Origin: Phytobacter palmae
GTDB taxonomy: Bacteria; Pseudomonadota; Gammaproteobacteria; Enterobacterales; Enterobacteriaceae
Assembly (NCBI GenBank): GCA_900112785.1
Contig: FONB01000010.1
Coordinates: 62,001 to 126,000, forward strand
Direction of reading: 5' to 3'
Length of the DNA stretch: 64,000 nucleotides
A program made the position numbers and the translations under genes. Below are positions 34,931 to 45,976 of this stretch, piece by piece. Each line of letters starts with the position of its first letter. Positions within the stretch are counted from its first letter, which is position 1. A model generated the notes under the pieces. The model ran no database searches. It was given only the letters and a program-made list of their open reading frames with translations, and was not told where the DNA came from.

Positions 34931-37318
34931 ATGAAATTCAGTGAACTGTGGTTACGCGAATGGGTTAACCCGGCTGTCGATAGTGAAGCGCTTTCCGATC
35001 AAATCACCATGGCTGGTCTGGAAGTTGATGGCGTTGAGCCTGTAGCTGGCGCATTTAACGGCGTGGTTGTGGGTGAAGTTGTGGAGTGCGGTCAGCACCC
35101 GAATGCCGACAAACTGCGTGTCACCAAAGTGAATGTGGGCGGCGAACGCCTGCTGGATATCGTCTGTGGTGCGCCGAACTGCCGCCAGGGGCTGAAAGTT
35201 GCTGTTGCCACCATCGGTGCAGTACTGCCGGGCGACTTCAAAATTAAAGCGGCTAAACTGCGCGGCGAACCGTCAGAAGGCATGTTGTGCTCTTTCTCTG
35301 AACTGGGAATTTCCGACGACCACAGCGGCATCATCGAACTGCCGCTGGATGCAGCGATTGGCACTGATATCCGCGAATACCTCAAACTCGACGACAATAC
35401 CATCGAAATCAGCGTGACGCCGAATCGTGCTGACTGCTTAGGGATCATCGGTGTTGCGCGCGATGTCGCTGCGCTGAATAAAGCACCGCTGGTGGAGCCG
35501 GAAATCGCCCCGGTTGCTGCCACCATTAACGATACTCTGCCAATCACTGTGGAGGCCGCTGATGCGTGCCCGCGTTATCTGGGGCGTGTGGTTAAAGGTA
35601 TCAACGTAACAGCGCCGACTCCGCTGTGGATGAAAGAGAAGCTGCGTCGCTGCGGTGTACGTTCTATCGATGCGGTTGTGGATGTGACCAACTATGTTCT
35701 GCTGGAATTGGGTCAGCCGATGCATGCCTTCGATCTGGATCGTATCGACGGTGGTATCGTCGTCCGTATGGCAAAAGAGAACGAAACACTGGTACTGCTC
35801 GATGGTAGTGAAGCCAGACTGGCTACCGATACGCTGGTGATTGCAGACCATAATAAAGCACTGGCTATGGGCGGTATCTTTGGTGGTGAACATTCTGGCG
35901 TGAACAATGAGACACAAAACGTTCTGCTGGAATGTGCGTTCTTCAGCCCGCTATCCATTACTGGACGCGCGCGTCGTCATGGCCTGCATACCGATGCTTC
36001 CCATCGCTATGAGCGTGGTGTTGATCCGGCGCTGCAGTACAAAGCCATGGAGCGTGCGACCCGTCTGCTGATTGATATCTGCGGTGGTGAAGCCGGCCCG
36101 GTTGTTGATATCACCAATGAAGCCATGCTGCCAAAACGTGCGACCATTCGCCTGCGCCGCAGCAAACTGGATCGCCTGATTGGCCATCACATTACCGATG
36201 AACTGGTTACCGACATCCTTAAACGCCTGGGGTGTGAAGTCACCGAAGGTCAGGATGAGTGGCTGGCCGTTGCGCCGAGCTGGCGTTTCGATATGGAGAT
36301 CGAAGAAGACCTGGTGGAAGAGGTTGCGCGCCTGTACGGTTATAACAACATCCCGAATGCACCGGTACAGGCCGGGCTGGTAATGGGGTCACACCGCGAA
36401 GCAAACCTGTCGCTCAAGCGCGTGAAAACGCTGCTGAATGACAAAGGCTATCAGGAAGTGATCACCTACAGTTTCGTTGATCCGAAAGTACAGCAATTGA
36501 TCCATCCTGGCGAAGAAGCGCTGATTCTGCCAAGTCCTATCTCCAGCGAAATGTCGGCCATGCGTCTGTCACTGCTGACCGGGCTGCTCGGGACTATTGT
36601 CTATAACCAGAACCGTCAGCAAAGTCGTGTGCGTATCTTCGAAACCGGTCTGCGCTTTGTGCCGGACACACAGGCTCCTTTAGGTATTCGTCAGGATCTG
36701 ATGCTGGCGGGGGCCATCTGCGGTAACCGCTATGAAGAGCACTGGGATCTGGCTAAAGGCAGCGTTGATTTCTTCGATCTGAAAGGCGATCTGGAATCCT
36801 TACTCGACCTGACCGGCAAATTGTCCGCAATTGAGTTTCGCGCAGAGGCAAATCCGGCACTGCATCCTGGGCAGTCCGCAGCGATTTATCTGAAAGATGA
36901 ATATGTTGGTTTCATCGGTGTTGTTCATCCGGAGCTGGAACGTAAGCTCGATCTGAATGGTCGTACGCTGGTGTTTGAACTGGAGTGGAATAAGGTCGCA
37001 GACCGCGTGGTTCCTCAGGCGCAGGAGATTTCTCGCTTCCCGGCAAACCGTCGCGACATCGCTGTCGTGGTCGCTGAAAATGTGGCTGCGGCAGATATTT
37101 TAGCCGAATGTAAGAAAGTTGGCGTAAATCAGGTAGTTGGCGTAAACTTATTTGACGTGTACCGCGGTAAGGGTGTTGCGGAGGGGTATAAGAGCCTCGC
37201 CATTAGCCTGATCCTTCAGGATACCAGCCGTACACTCGAAGAAGAGGAGATTGCCGCTACCGTCGCCAAATGTGTAGAGGCATTAAAAGAGCGATTCCAG
37301 GCATCATTGAGGGATTGA
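34931..37318 (+). CDS. pheT: Phenylalanyl-tRNA synthetase beta subunit
   Basis: Large subunit of 795 residues. Domains in order: an EMAP-like OB fold near 40-150 ([15 protein letters not shown]), the B3/B4 editing domain (about 215-400, with [11 protein letters not shown]), B5, the catalytic-like core, and a C-terminal ferredoxin-like anticodon domain from about 700 ([13 protein letters not shown]). It contributes tRNA binding and hydrolysis of mischarged Tyr-tRNA. It ends four bases before ihfA. Confidence 0.98.
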   Translation: MKFSELWLREWVNPAVDSEALSDQITMAGLEVDGVEPVAGAFNGVVVGEVVECGQHPNADKLRVTKVNVGGERLLDIVCGAPNCRQGLKVAVATIGAVLPGDFKIKAAKLRGEPSEGMLCSFSELGISDDHSGIIELPLDAAIGTDIREYLKLDDNTIEISVTPNRADCLGIIGVARDVAALNKAPLVEPEIAPVAATINDTLPITVEAADACPRYLGRVVKGINVTAPTPLWMKEKLRRCGVRSIDAVVDVTNYVLLELGQPMHAFDLDRIDGGIVVRMAKENETLVLLDGSEARLATDTLVIADHNKALAMGGIFGGEHSGVNNETQNVLLECAFFSPLSITGRARRHGLHTDASHRYERGVDPALQYKAMERATRLLIDICGGEAGPVVDITNEAMLPKRATIRLRRSKLDRLIGHHITDELVTDILKRLGCEVTEGQDEWLAVAPSWRFDMEIEEDLVEEVARLYGYNNIPNAPVQAGLVMGSHREANLSLKRVKTLLNDKGYQEVITYSFVDPKVQQLIHPGEEALILPSPISSEMSAMRLSLLTGLLGTIVYNQNRQQSRVRIFETGLRFVPDTQAPLGIRQDLMLAGAICGNRYEEHWDLAKGSVDFFDLKGDLESLLDLTGKLSAIEFRAEANPALHPGQSAAIYLKDEYVGFIGVVHPELERKLDLNGRTLVFELEWNKVADRVVPQAQEISRFPANRRDIAVVVAENVAAADILAECKKVGVNQVVGVNLFDVYRGKGVAEGYKSLAISLILQDTSRTLEEEEIAATVAKCVEALKERFQASLRD

Positions 37319-37322
37319 ACCT

Positions 37323-37622
37323 ATGGCGCTTACAAAAGCTGAAATGTCCGAATATCTGTTTGATAAGCTTGGGCTTAGCAAGCGAGATGCTAAAGAGCTG
37401 GTAGAGCTGTTTTTCGAAGAGATCCGTCGTGCTCTGGAAAACGGTGAGCAGGTGAAACTCTCCGGCTTTGGCAATTTCGATCTGCGTGATAAGAATCAAC
37501 GTCCGGGACGTAACCCGAAAACGGGCGAAGATATTCCCATTACAGCCCGGCGCGTGGTGACCTTCAGACCCGGCCAGAAGTTAAAAAGCCGCGTCGAAAA
37601 CGCTTCGCCCAAAGCAGAGTAA
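37323..37622 (+). CDS. ihfA: Integration host factor subunit alpha
   Basis: DNA-bending nucleoid protein of 99 residues that pairs with IhfB. The HU/IHF signature [22 protein letters not shown] (about 47-68) holds the proline 65 region that intercalates in the minor groove. It is the last gene in the thrS-pheST-ihfA block, and in E. coli also has its own promoter inside pheT. AACCT-ATG has a weak ribosome site, so coupling to pheT is likely. Confidence 0.98.
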   Translation: MALTKAEMSEYLFDKLGLSKRDAKELVELFFEEIRRALENGEQVKLSGFGNFDLRDKNQRPGRNPKTGEDIPITARRVVTFRPGQKLKSRVENASPKAE

Positions 37623-37634
37623 TCTGGACTAATT

Positions 37635-37663
37635 AAAAAGGCCGCAATCGCGGCCTTTTTCTT
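37635..37663 (+). terminator. Terminator after ihfA
   Basis: AAAAAGGCCGC-AATC-GCGGCCTTTTTC, a symmetric strong terminator. Confidence 0.92.
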
Positions 37664-37721
37664 TCAGCGCGGAATATCATCTTTAAAATCAACCCATTCA
37701 ATGACGCATTAATTGAACTGC

Positions 37722-38702
37722 ATGCTGAATTACGCACAACTCCAACGGCGTCGTAATGGCCAGTGGCTCTGCGGCCTTGCGCTGCTTTTGCTGGCCGCGC
37801 TGTTTATTAGCTTATGTGCAGGCGATCAGTGGATTGGCCCTGCAAACTGGTTCGATGCTCGTGGACAACTTTTTGTCTGGCAAATCCGTCTACCCCGTAC
37901 ATTAGCGGTTTTGCTGGTGGGAGCGGCGCTGGCGTTAAGCGGCGCTATCATGCAGGCCTTATTTGAGAACCCACTGGCTGAACCCGGGCTTTTGGGGGTA
38001 TCTAATGGCGCGGGCGTCGGGTTGATAGCCGCCGTGCTGCTTGGAAAAGGCGTATTGCCGGGCTGGGCGTTGGGGTTATGCGCCATCGCCGGGGCGCTGA
38101 TCATCACGCTTATCCTGCTGCGCTTTGCCCGACGGCATTTGTCGACCAGCCGTCTGCTGTTAGCGGGGGTCGCGTTGGGGATCATTTGTAGCGCACTGAT
38201 GACCTGGGCCATCTACTTTTCCACATCATTCGACCTGCGTCAGCTCATGTACTGGATGATGGGCGGTTTTGGCGGTGTGGACTGGCGACAAAGCTGGCTG
38301 ATGGTTGCACTGTTACCGGTGATGGGCTGGACCTGCTGTCAGTCGCAGCCGCTTAACGTACTTGCACTGGGTGAGACATCGGCACGTCAACTCGGATTAC
38401 CCTTGTGGTTCTGGCGCAATGTGCTGGTGGTGGCAACTGGCTGGATGGTGGGCGTCAGTGTCGCGCTGGCAGGCTCGATTGGCTTTATTGGCCTGGTTAT
38501 CCCGCATATTCTTCGCCTTTGCGGCCTCACCGATCATCGTGCGCTTCTGCCCGCCTGTGCGCTTGCGGGGGCGACGGCACTGCTGTTTGCCGATATTGTT
38601 GCCCGAATGGCGCTGAGCGCTGCGGAATTACCTATCGGTGTCGTGACGGCAACGCTGGGGGCGCCGGTGTTCATCTGGCTCTTGCTCACGGCAAGACGCT
38701 AA
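37722..38702 (+). CDS. btuC: Vitamin B12 ABC transporter permease BtuC
   Basis: Inner-membrane permease of 326 residues with about ten helices, in the FecCD family. It forms BtuC2D2 and moves cobalamin from BtuF to the cytoplasm. Signatures are [22 protein letters not shown] near 47, [16 protein letters not shown] near 75, and the cytoplasmic coupling segment [12 protein letters not shown] near 216. ATG 37722 gives the 326-residue family length; a TTG at 37713 is possible but less likely. btuE lies between it and btuD. Confidence 0.95.
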   Translation: MLNYAQLQRRRNGQWLCGLALLLLAALFISLCAGDQWIGPANWFDARGQLFVWQIRLPRTLAVLLVGAALALSGAIMQALFENPLAEPGLLGVSNGAGVGLIAAVLLGKGVLPGWALGLCAIAGALIITLILLRFARRHLSTSRLLLAGVALGIICSALMTWAIYFSTSFDLRQLMYWMMGGFGGVDWRQSWLMVALLPVMGWTCCQSQPLNVLALGETSARQLGLPLWFWRNVLVVATGWMVGVSVALAGSIGFIGLVIPHILRLCGLTDHRALLPACALAGATALLFADIVARMALSAAELPIGVVTATLGAPVFIWLLLTARR

Positions 38703-38910
38703 GGGTGGCGGACGAAATATCCGGCAGGCAACAATAAGGTAAAAGTGTGTAACAACGACACGTTAAAAAAAGAAAATTCGCCTGATTTACTGGTTTTACA
38801 TCTGTTTTTGCTAAATGACAGAAGAAGGATTATCGCGCATTATCTGGCTATTATTAATGTCCGGCCGGGCGAGAGATCCGGCGTCTGAATGAACCGACTG
38901 AGGGGATGCT

Positions 38911-39462
38911 ATGCACCAGGATATTTTAAACACCGAGATTACAACGATTGATGGCGAACATATCACGCTGGAAAAGTACCAGGGCAAGGTTATTCTGGTG
39001 GTGAATGTGGCATCAAAATGTGGCCTGACGCCGCAATATGAACAGCTGGAGAATATCCAGAAAGCCTGGGAGAAAGACGGTTTTGTCGTGCTCGGCTTCC
39101 CGTGCAACCAGTTTGCCGGGCAGGAGCCAGGCAGCGAAGAAGAGATCAAAACCTTCTGCAGTACTACCTATGGCGTGACTTTCCCCATGGCAGCCAAAGT
39201 CGATGTCAACGGTGAAAACCGTCATCCTTTGTATCGCAAACTGATTGCCGCTGCGCCGAAGGCTGTCGCCCCGGAGGGCAGCGGTTTTTATGAGCGCATG
39301 GCCAGTAAAGGGCGCGCACCGCTCTATCCGGATGATATCCTGTGGAACTTTGAAAAATTCCTGATTGGCCGTGATGGCCAGGTTGTTCAGCGCTTCTCCC
39401 CGGATATGACACCCGAAGATCCTATCGTGATGGAAGCGATTAAGCTGGCGCTGGCAAAATAA
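38911..39462 (+). CDS. btuE: Glutathione/thioredoxin peroxidase BtuE
   Basis: GPx-like peroxidase of 183 residues. The peroxidatic cysteine is C37 in [12 protein letters not shown]; the glutamine-bearing [13 protein letters not shown] and the WNFEKFLIG tryptophan complete the usual tetrad. Despite its name it is not needed for B12 uptake; in E. coli it reduces peroxides with thioredoxin. GAGGGG precedes the ATG and the stop overlaps the btuD start by one base (TAATG). Confidence 0.95.
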   Translation: MHQDILNTEITTIDGEHITLEKYQGKVILVVNVASKCGLTPQYEQLENIQKAWEKDGFVVLGFPCNQFAGQEPGSEEEIKTFCSTTYGVTFPMAAKVDVNGENRHPLYRKLIAAAPKAVAPEGSGFYERMASKGRAPLYPDDILWNFEKFLIGRDGQVVQRFSPDMTPEDPIVMEAIKLALAK

Positions 39463-40202
39463 TGGCATTGCTGCAGCTTCATGACCTTGAGGATGCAGGA
39501 AGACTGGGGCCTGTTACGGCCCTGGTCGACAAAGCGCAAATGCTGCATCTCGTCGGGCCGAATGGTGCCGGGAAAAGCACGCTTCTGGCACGTATCGCCG
39601 GACTAAGACAGGGAAAGGGCAGTGTACAGTTAAATGGCCTTCCGCTTGAGCAATGGCATGCTCCGCAACTGGCTCGCCATCGCGCTTATCTGGCCCAGCA
39701 GCAGATGCCCCCCTTCGCCATGCCTGTATGGCATTATCTTTCGTTGCATCAGCATATCAACGACAGCGTGGTTGATGAGATTACGCGTAAGCTTGGGCTG
39801 GGAGATAAGCTGGGACGCGCTGTCAGTCAGCTCTCCGGCGGGGAATGGCAGCGAGTGCGGCTGGCTGCGGTGATTGCGCAAATTCATCCGGCTGCTAATG
39901 CGGATGGACAACTCCTGTTATTAGATGAGCCGATGAACAGTCTTGATGTTGCCCAGCAGGCTGCGCTGGATGGCATTTTAAGCGAGCTGGTGGCGGCAGG
40001 TGTTACCGTTGTGATGAGCAGCCACGATCTCAACCATTCGCTACGTCGCGCGCATCAGGTGTGGCTACTCCGTCAGGGCAAATTAATCGCCAGTGGCCTG
40101 CGTGATGAGGTATTAACGCCGCAAAATCTGGCTGCGGCATATGGTATGCCATTTCGCCGTCTCGATCTGGCTGGTCACAGGATGCTCATTCCCGAGATAT
40201 AG
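39462..40202 (+). CDS. btuD: Vitamin B12 ABC transporter ATPase BtuD
   Basis: ATP-binding subunit of 246 residues in BtuCD-F. Walker A is GPNGAGKST near 33, the signature is [13 protein letters not shown] near 126, Walker B is [12 protein letters not shown] near 154, and the switch histidine lies in [12 protein letters not shown] near 186. The start overlaps the btuE stop, so the two are translationally coupled. Confidence 0.96.
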   Translation: MALLQLHDLEDAGRLGPVTALVDKAQMLHLVGPNGAGKSTLLARIAGLRQGKGSVQLNGLPLEQWHAPQLARHRAYLAQQQMPPFAMPVWHYLSLHQHINDSVVDEITRKLGLGDKLGRAVSQLSGGEWQRVRLAAVIAQIHPAANADGQLLLLDEPMNSLDVAQQAALDGILSELVAAGVTVVMSSHDLNHSLRRAHQVWLLRQGKLIASGLRDEVLTPQNLAAAYGMPFRRLDLAGHRMLIPEI

Positions 40203-40278
40203 CAGCAAACGAAACTTGCAAGGATTGCAATTCACACGCTAAATTATTCCAGCATAACGAAAATAGAGGTTTTGCTGG

Positions 40279-40740
40279 ATGCGCATCTGGTTTCTTCTGG
40301 CGGTGTTAATTCTTTCAGGGTGCAGTAGTCATCGTGCGCCGCCGCCTAACGCACGCCTTTCTGATTCCATCACCGTCATTGCCGGGCTGAATGATCAACT
40401 GCGTGACTGGCGTGGCACCCCTTACCGCTATGGCGGTATGAGCCGTAATGGCGTTGATTGTTCCGCTTTCGTGATGATGACCTTCCGCGACAAATTTAAC
40501 CTCGTCCTTCCCCGCGATACGCGTAAACAGGCGGAAGTGGGAACGAAAATCGATAAAGATGAGCTGCTGCCAGGCGATCTGGTGTTTTTTAAAACAGGCT
40601 CCGGTGATAACGGTCTGCATGTAGGCATCTACGATACTGATAATGCGTTTATCCATGCTTCGACCAGTCAGGGTGTTGTGCGTTCTTCATTAAACAATGT
40701 CTACTGGCGGAAGAATTTCTGGCAGGCGCGTCGTATCTAA
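40279..40740 (+). CDS. nlpC: NlpC/P60 family lipoprotein NlpC
   Basis: Lipoprotein of 153 residues, predicted cell-wall endopeptidase cutting D-Glu-meso-DAP bonds. The lipobox is LSGC with C15 lipidated. The NlpC/P60 triad is C61 (GVDCSAFV), H114 (GLHVGIY) and H126 (FIHAST). AGAGGTTT precedes the ATG. It follows btuD with a 76-base spacer, as in E. coli. Confidence 0.95.
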   Translation: MRIWFLLAVLILSGCSSHRAPPPNARLSDSITVIAGLNDQLRDWRGTPYRYGGMSRNGVDCSAFVMMTFRDKFNLVLPRDTRKQAEVGTKIDKDELLPGDLVFFKTGSGDNGLHVGIYDTDNAFIHASTSQGVVRSSLNNVYWRKNFWQARRI

Positions 40741-40757
40741 CCCCCCTTCCGACAACA

Positions 40758-40790
40758 GGCAGCGAATGGCTAACCAATTCGCTGCTTTTG
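40758..40790 (+). terminator. Terminator after nlpC
   Basis: GCAGCGAAT and ATTCGCTGC form a 9-base-pair stem followed by TTTT. The rest of the 325-base gap to ydiV is AT-rich leader or promoter sequence with no gene. Confidence 0.8.
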
Positions 40791-41065
40791 TGAACTAAAC
40801 GCAAATTTTGTCATTTTCCTCACCGTTCATTCATTTTTTCTTCAATATTTATCATTTAACTATTCGTTACTTTAAAGGGCTGTCAGTATCGTGGCAGGCG
40901 CTGGTATGGGCAATTTAACCAGGATAAGCTTGCGCACGAAAATAAGGAATTTTCGACAATATAATGGGAAATGATGAAGTCAGTTTTGTTAAATTCAGCT
41001 ACGTTGAAGCATGTGCGCATTGGATTTTCGATGCAGGATATCAACCTTAATGCGGGGTTGGCGCC

Positions 41066-41776
41066 ATGATCGTCTCGTTTGATGACACCTATCGCTCAGA
41101 GTTTTTACTACAGCCTGCGCGTAATGGCTACGGTACCCTCGTCGGGATTGAAATTGTGGTCAATTTCGTTGGGGCGGGTTCTGTACGGGCATCTGCAGAG
41201 CGGATAGTGCCACGCCTGAGCACAGACGAAACGCTGACGCTTTTTACTGAGCAATTAGAATTGCTTGAATCCTGTAAGTTGTTCTTTATTCAGCATCAAC
41301 TTCTCGCCTGGATAAATATTTCGCCGGTTGTTGTTGATGCATTACTGGTTAATGCTGAACTTGCCGAAACGGTAGCGAAATACCCTTTCCTCGAATTTAC
41401 TGTGAATGAGAATTATCCCAACCTGACAAAGGGGAAAGAAAATAATTCACTCGTGGTGTTTAGCGAACGTTATCCTTTAATCCTGAATAATTTTGGTGCC
41501 GGGGCGCCTTCCACGCGCGCTATATTTGATGGTCTATTCAGGCGGGTGACCCTGGATAAGCATTTTATTCATCAGCGACTGGCGTCACGCTCATTCGAAC
41601 CCTTCATGCGCGCGATCGTCTCACAAATCTCCCCTTACTGCCGTTCGGTAATGATTGACGGTATTGATGATGAAAAAACCTTAAAGCGGGTGAAGCCGTA
41701 TCAGTTCAGCGCTATGCGGGGGAATTTATGGCCAGCGGTTCCTGCTGCGCAGATAACCAGTCTTGTTCAGGGATAA
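41066..41776 (+). CDS. ydiV: Degenerate EAL-domain anti-FlhDC factor YdiV
   Basis: A 236-residue protein related to the E. coli and Salmonella motility regulator YdiV, which binds FlhD, inhibits FlhD4C2 and promotes its degradation under poor nutrition. The EAL motif is degenerate (EIV at 29-31) and other metal-binding residues are missing, so c-di-GMP hydrolysis is not expected. The conserved [20 protein letters not shown] segment is near 140. It is considerably diverged from Salmonella YdiV but colinear. Confidence 0.88.
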   Translation: MIVSFDDTYRSEFLLQPARNGYGTLVGIEIVVNFVGAGSVRASAERIVPRLSTDETLTLFTEQLELLESCKLFFIQHQLLAWINISPVVVDALLVNAELAETVAKYPFLEFTVNENYPNLTKGKENNSLVVFSERYPLILNNFGAGAPSTRAIFDGLFRRVTLDKHFIHQRLASRSFEPFMRAIVSQISPYCRSVMIDGIDDEKTLKRVKPYQFSAMRGNLWPAVPAAQITSLVQG

Positions 41777-41837
41777 CCTTGCCTTTAACCCGTGTTTAAC
41801 ATCATATAAACACACTACAATAAAGACAGGAGGTACT

Positions 41838-43280
41838 ATGGCCCTGTCTTTTATTACCCGCTGGCGCGATGAGCTGCCTGGTTTTTATACTGCCCTTTCC
41901 CCGACACCGCTGAGTAATACCCGGTTGCTTTGGCACAATGCGCCTCTGGCGAAAAGTATGGGCATCGATCCCGTACTGTTTACGCCCGACGAGGGTGCAG
42001 GTGTGTGGGGGGGAGAAATGCTGCTTCCCGGAATGTCGCCACTCTCGCAGGTCTACAGTGGGCACCAGTTTGGCGTCTGGGCGGGGCAACTGGGTGACGG
42101 GCGGGGTATCCTGCTCGGCGAACAGCTACTGCCTGATGGCACAACACTGGACTGGCACCTGAAAGGCGCAGGGCTTACGCCGTATTCCCGCATGGGTGAT
42201 GGGCGTGCGGTACTTCGCTCAACCATCCGTGAAAGTCTCGCCTCTGAGGCAATGCACTATCTGGGGATTGCGACAACACGAGCCCTTTCAATTGTCACCA
42301 GCGAAACGCCTGTTTACCGCGAAAGCGTGGAGCAGGGGGCGATGATGATGCGCATTGCGCAAAGTCATATCCGCTTTGGCCACTTCGAGCATTTTTATTA
42401 TCGGCGAGAACCAGAAAAGGTACGCCAGCTGGCGGATTTTGTGATTCGTCATTACTGGCCGCATCTGCAGGATGATGTCAACAAATACGAAGTCTGGTTC
42501 CGGGACGTTATCGCCCGTACTGCCGCATTGATGGCGCGCTGGCAGGCGGTTGGTTTCGCGCATGGGGTGATGAATACGGATAACATGTCTATTCTGGGGC
42601 TGACAATTGATTATGGTCCCTTTGGTTTTCTTGATGATTACCAGCCCGGCTTTATCTGCAATCACTCGGACTACCAAGGACGTTACAGCTTTGATAACCA
42701 GCCAACCATTGCCCTGTGGAATCTGCAACGACTGGCGCAAACACTGTCGCCGTTCATGAGTGCCGATGTGCTCAATACGGCGCTGGAGAGTTATCAGCCG
42801 GTATTGCTGAGCGAATACGGCATATTGATGCGCCAGAAACTGGGCTTTTTTAGCCAGCAAAAGGATGACAATGTGCTGTTAAGCGAGCTCTTCGCTCTGA
42901 TGGAGCGTGAAGGCAGCGATTATACCCGCACTTTCCGCATGTTAAGCCGTACCGAACAGATGAGCGCCAGCAGCGCGCTGCGTGATGAGTTTATCGATCG
43001 CGAGGCGTTTGACAGCTGGTTTAGTCGCTACCGTGCGCGTCTGGCGCAGGAGACGATTCCGGATGCGCAACGTCAGCAGCAGATGCAAAACGTAAATCCG
43101 GCGGTTGTGCTGCGTAACTGGCTCGCACAGCGGGCGATTGAACAGGCAGAGCAGGGTAATACCGAAGAGCTGGAGCGTCTGCATGCCGTCTTACGGGAGC
43201 CTTATACGGAGCGCAACGATGACTATAGCCGTCGCCCACCGGACTGGGGGAAACGGCTGGAAGTCAGCTGTTCAAGCTGA
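41838..43280 (+). CDS. selO: Protein adenylyltransferase SelO (YdiU)
   Basis: Pseudokinase-fold enzyme of 480 residues that transfers AMP to protein hydroxyls, linked in E. coli to redox and stress responses. Landmarks are [18 protein letters not shown] near 71, [21 protein letters not shown] near 107, and [23 protein letters not shown] near 240 with the metal-binding residues. The C-terminus is EVSCSS; the cysteine stands where animal SELENOO has selenocysteine. ATG 41838 behind ACAGGAGG is chosen over upstream 41763. Only four bases separate its stop from that of hemP. Confidence 0.96.
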   Translation: MALSFITRWRDELPGFYTALSPTPLSNTRLLWHNAPLAKSMGIDPVLFTPDEGAGVWGGEMLLPGMSPLSQVYSGHQFGVWAGQLGDGRGILLGEQLLPDGTTLDWHLKGAGLTPYSRMGDGRAVLRSTIRESLASEAMHYLGIATTRALSIVTSETPVYRESVEQGAMMMRIAQSHIRFGHFEHFYYRREPEKVRQLADFVIRHYWPHLQDDVNKYEVWFRDVIARTAALMARWQAVGFAHGVMNTDNMSILGLTIDYGPFGFLDDYQPGFICNHSDYQGRYSFDNQPTIALWNLQRLAQTLSPFMSADVLNTALESYQPVLLSEYGILMRQKLGFFSQQKDDNVLLSELFALMEREGSDYTRTFRMLSRTEQMSASSALRDEFIDREAFDSWFSRYRARLAQETIPDAQRQQQMQNVNPAVVLRNWLAQRAIEQAEQGNTEELERLHAVLREPYTERNDDYSRRPPDWGKRLEVSCSS

Positions 43281-43284
43281 ACAT

Positions 43285-43476
43285 CTATTTCGTGAGTATC
43301 AGTTTCCCGGCGTGCGTCTGTCGCAATAGATATTCTTGTCCCTGATGTTCAATGACAACGCGCGCCGAATCTCCCAACAATGTTTTGCTGTTGATGCGGC
43401 GATCACCAGGATGGATGGTGGCTGGGCTGGCTGGCAGTTTCTCTGCCGGAGTGGTCGGCTTATCCTTGTTCGACAT
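43285..43476 (-). CDS. hemP: Hemin uptake protein HemP (YdiE)
   Basis: A 63-residue protein of the HemP family. The conserved part is DRRINSKTLLG...VVIEHQGQEYLLRQTHAGKLILTK at the C-terminus; the N-terminal 25 residues are variable. ATG 43476 gives the E. coli length; a TTG at 43503 lies within the Fur box and is rejected. HemP is iron-regulated and assists haem uptake gene expression in some bacteria; its biochemical role here is not established. Confidence 0.88.
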   Translation of the reverse strand: MSNKDKPTTPAEKLPASPATIHPGDRRINSKTLLGDSARVVIEHQGQEYLLRQTHAGKLILTK

Positions 43477-43498
43477 TGCACGGTCACTGTATGGATAT

Positions 43499-43517
43499 GA
43501 CAATGATAATTATTATT
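43499..43517 (-). promoter_or_regulatory. Fur box of hemP
   Basis: GACAATGATAATTATTATT matches the 19-base Fur consensus GATAATGATAATCATTATC at 16 positions, 22 bases before the hemP start. Confidence 0.8.
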
Positions 43518-43611
43518 AATACCCGCGAAGCGAGCTGCAAGTAATATTTGGAAAACCAGTCATTTGGGGTAGGGGGGATATGTCCCGCCGGGAGACCCGA
43601 CGGGAAAAAAA

Positions 43612-44658
43612 TTACAGCCGTGAGGAAACCGCCGCCGCAAGTTTATCAAGCAACAATTCGCTGTCTTCCCAGCTCAGGCAAGGGTCAGTGATGGACTGGC
43701 CGTATACCAGGGGCTTGTCTTTGACGATTTTTTGCGTCCCTTCTTGCAGAAAACTCTCAGCCATCACCCCCGCAATGGCCGTGGAGCCATTTCGAATCTG
43801 TTCACAGATGTCATCGCACACCTCAAGCTGGCGACGATGCTGTTTCTGGCAATTGCCGTGGCTGAAATCGACGACCAGTTGCTCCGGCAGATCAAACTCG
43901 CGCAGGGTAGCGCAGGCGGTGGCAATATCTTCGGCATAGAAGTTAGGTTTTTTTCCGCCACGCATAATGATATGCCCGTAAGGGTTACCGCTGGTCTGGT
44001 AAATCGTCATCTGTCCGGTTTTATCCGGTGAGAGGAACATATGGCTGGTTCTGGAAGCTCGAATCGCATCCACTGCAATTCGGGTGTTACCGTCTGTGCC
44101 GTTTTTGAAGCCTACCGGACAGGAGAGCGCCGATGCCATCTCGCGGTGGATCTGACTTTCTGTGGTACGCGCGCCAATTGCGCCCCAACTGATCAGATCA
44201 GCAATAAATTGCCCTGTCACCATATCCAGGAATTCGGTCGCCGTCGGTACGCCCAGTTCATTCACTGCGAGCAGGAGTTTGCGCGCCAGTTCAATGCCGT
44301 GATTAACGCGGTAGCTGCCGTTCAGGTCGGGATCGGAAATCAACCCTTTCCAGCCCACAACGGTTCGCGGCTTTTCAAAATAGGTGCGCATTACAATTTC
44401 CAGTTGCGCACTATGCTTTTGCCTTAGCCCCTGCAGGCGACGGGCATAATCCATTGCCGCGTCCAGGTCGTGGATGGAGCAGGGGCCAATAATCACTAAT
44501 AGTCGTTTATCTTCACCGTTGAGGATTTTCTCGATACGGCGACGGGATTGTATGACATGTTCCGCAACTGCAAGGGAAACGGGATGCCGCTGCGCTAGCT
44601 CAGCCGGAGTGACCAGACTCTCGATGCGCGCAGTGCGAAGTTCATCGGTTTTGTTCAT
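43612..44658 (-). CDS. aroH: DAHP synthase, Trp-sensitive AroH
   Basis: Class I 3-deoxy-D-arabino-heptulosonate 7-phosphate synthase of 348 residues. It condenses phosphoenolpyruvate and erythrose 4-phosphate, the entry to the shikimate pathway. Signatures include LLVIIGPCSIHD near 53 with the metal-binding cysteine, and VGFKNGTDGN near 181. The TrpR operator upstream and sequence closeness to E. coli AroH identify the Trp-controlled isozyme. ATG 44658 gives the family length; an upstream start at 44712 is rejected. Confidence 0.95.
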   Translation of the reverse strand: MNKTDELRTARIESLVTPAELAQRHPVSLAVAEHVIQSRRRIEKILNGEDKRLLVIIGPCSIHDLDAAMDYARRLQGLRQKHSAQLEIVMRTYFEKPRTVVGWKGLISDPDLNGSYRVNHGIELARKLLLAVNELGVPTATEFLDMVTGQFIADLISWGAIGARTTESQIHREMASALSCPVGFKNGTDGNTRIAVDAIRASRTSHMFLSPDKTGQMTIYQTSGNPYGHIIMRGGKKPNFYAEDIATACATLREFDLPEQLVVDFSHGNCQKQHRRQLEVCDDICEQIRNGSTAIAGVMAESFLQEGTQKIVKDKPLVYGQSITDPCLSWEDSELLLDKLAAAVSSRL

Positions 44659-44771
44659 CAGAATTCTCAAAATTTTGTGCTCAAACGGCCAAATGCCGGA
44701 GGCGATGCGCACACCTTAAACCAATCCTTGCTTAATTCAATAGCAGGTTGTGATGCGCATCACATTGAAGG

Positions 44772-44817
44772 CCAGCATGATAGCAAAATTGTCATCCACG
44801 TACTAGTGTATTAGTAC
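44772..44817 (-). promoter_or_regulatory. aroH promoter with TrpR operator
   Basis: GTACTAGTGTATTAGTAC (44800-44817) is a near-perfect Trp repressor operator. On the minus strand it covers the -35 region (CTAGTA), and TATCAT at about 44777-44782 is a good -10, as in E. coli aroH. The operator overlaps the last codons of ppsR. Confidence 0.85.
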
Positions 44818-45644
44818 ATGCGACGATTAAGACCCATTATGTCGAGAATTTTGGTGGCGATCTCTTCTACCGAGTAGTTGGTACTGTTTAACCACGGTAT
44901 CTGATTTTTACGGTAAAGCGCTTCCACCTCCGCCACTTCCATGCGGCACTGGCGTAATGAAGCGTAGCGGCTATTTTCCCGGCGCTCTTCACGGATAGCT
45001 GCCAGGCGCTCCGGATTAATGGTCAGACCAAATAATTTATGCTGGAGCGGTTTCAATGAAACAGGCAGAACGAGATTATCCATGTCATCGGCAATAAAAG
45101 GATAATTAGCTGCACGAATGCCGAATTGCATTGCCAGATAAAGGCTTGTCGGCGTTTTACCGCAACGAGAAACACCCAATAAAATCACCTGGGCCTGATC
45201 CAGGTTGCGCAACGAAATACCGTCGTCGTGAGCCAGCGTGTAATCAATAGCGGCAATCCTCGCGTCGTATTTAGTCAGGTTGCCTGGATTTAACCCATGA
45301 GTACGATGCGCAATGGGTGTCGGGTCGAGTTTTAATTCTTGCTGTAATGGTGCAACCAGGGCCTGAACAATGTCCTGACAGAATCCTTCACTCTGTAAAA
45401 TAATGGTGCGGATTTCTGGTAATACGATGGAATAAAAGACTAACGGACGCACGCCCGTTTGTTGATAGATAGCGTCAATCTGGTCTTTCACTGCTCTGGC
45501 GCGGCTTTCATTCTCCACGAATGGCAGCGTGATGCTATTGATGGCAACCGGGAATTGCGACATCACCGCATGGCCTAATACCTCTGCAGTGATAGCGGTA
45601 CCATCGGAAATATAAAAAACCTGGCGATCCACAGCGCTGTCCAT
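44811..45644 (-). CDS. ppsR: PEP synthetase regulatory protein PpsR
   Basis: Bifunctional kinase and pyrophosphorylase of 277 residues (DUF299) that inactivates PpsA by ADP-dependent threonine phosphorylation and reactivates it by phosphate-dependent removal. The nucleotide loop [11 protein letters not shown] lies near 151. ATG 45644 behind AGGAAGGG is chosen over 45665. It is divergent from its target ppsA across a shared 332-base control region and nearly identical to E. coli PpsR. Confidence 0.96.
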   Translation of the reverse strand: MDSAVDRQVFYISDGTAITAEVLGHAVMSQFPVAINSITLPFVENESRARAVKDQIDAIYQQTGVRPLVFYSIVLPEIRTIILQSEGFCQDIVQALVAPLQQELKLDPTPIAHRTHGLNPGNLTKYDARIAAIDYTLAHDDGISLRNLDQAQVILLGVSRCGKTPTSLYLAMQFGIRAANYPFIADDMDNLVLPVSLKPLQHKLFGLTINPERLAAIREERRENSRYASLRQCRMEVAEVEALYRKNQIPWLNSTNYSVEEIATKILDIMGLNRRMY

Positions 45645-45873
45645 TTTACCCTTCCTGATTGTCATGCGTAATTATCTGAAAGCATAAATTAAAGTCATGC
45701 ATCTGCGTAGCGTCTTTTCTGAATTTTTAAAATGAAACGCTATTTTTGTTTTTAATGAAAAGCGCAGTTCATTTTTATTATGAGTTTAAAAAAGAATGAT
45801 TTTGAGGATTTTCCGATTACTCAGCCGCTTAACCATTGCCGGGAAAGTGTCCGAAAAGACAAAAATTTAAATT

Positions 45874-45889
45874 GCTTGAACGATTCACC
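45874..45889 (+). promoter_or_regulatory. Cra (FruR) box of ppsA
   Basis: GCTTGAACGATTCACC matches the Cra site of E. coli ppsA (GGTGAATCGTTCAAGC on the other strand). Cra activates ppsA during gluconeogenic growth. The rest of the ppsR-ppsA spacer is AT-rich with no gene. Confidence 0.85.
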
Positions 45890-45976
45890 GTTTTTTCAGG
45901 CGGAATAATTATGCCAGGATGAAAAGGTAGTAAATGCTTTATTACTCCATTCAAATATCACAAAAGGATTGTTTAG

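Noticed and set aside
43575-43612. CCCGCCGGG-AGA-CCCGACGGG hairpin with a seven-base A-run as aroH terminator
   Set aside because: On the aroH strand the T-run comes before the stem, not after it, so it is not an intrinsic terminator for aroH.
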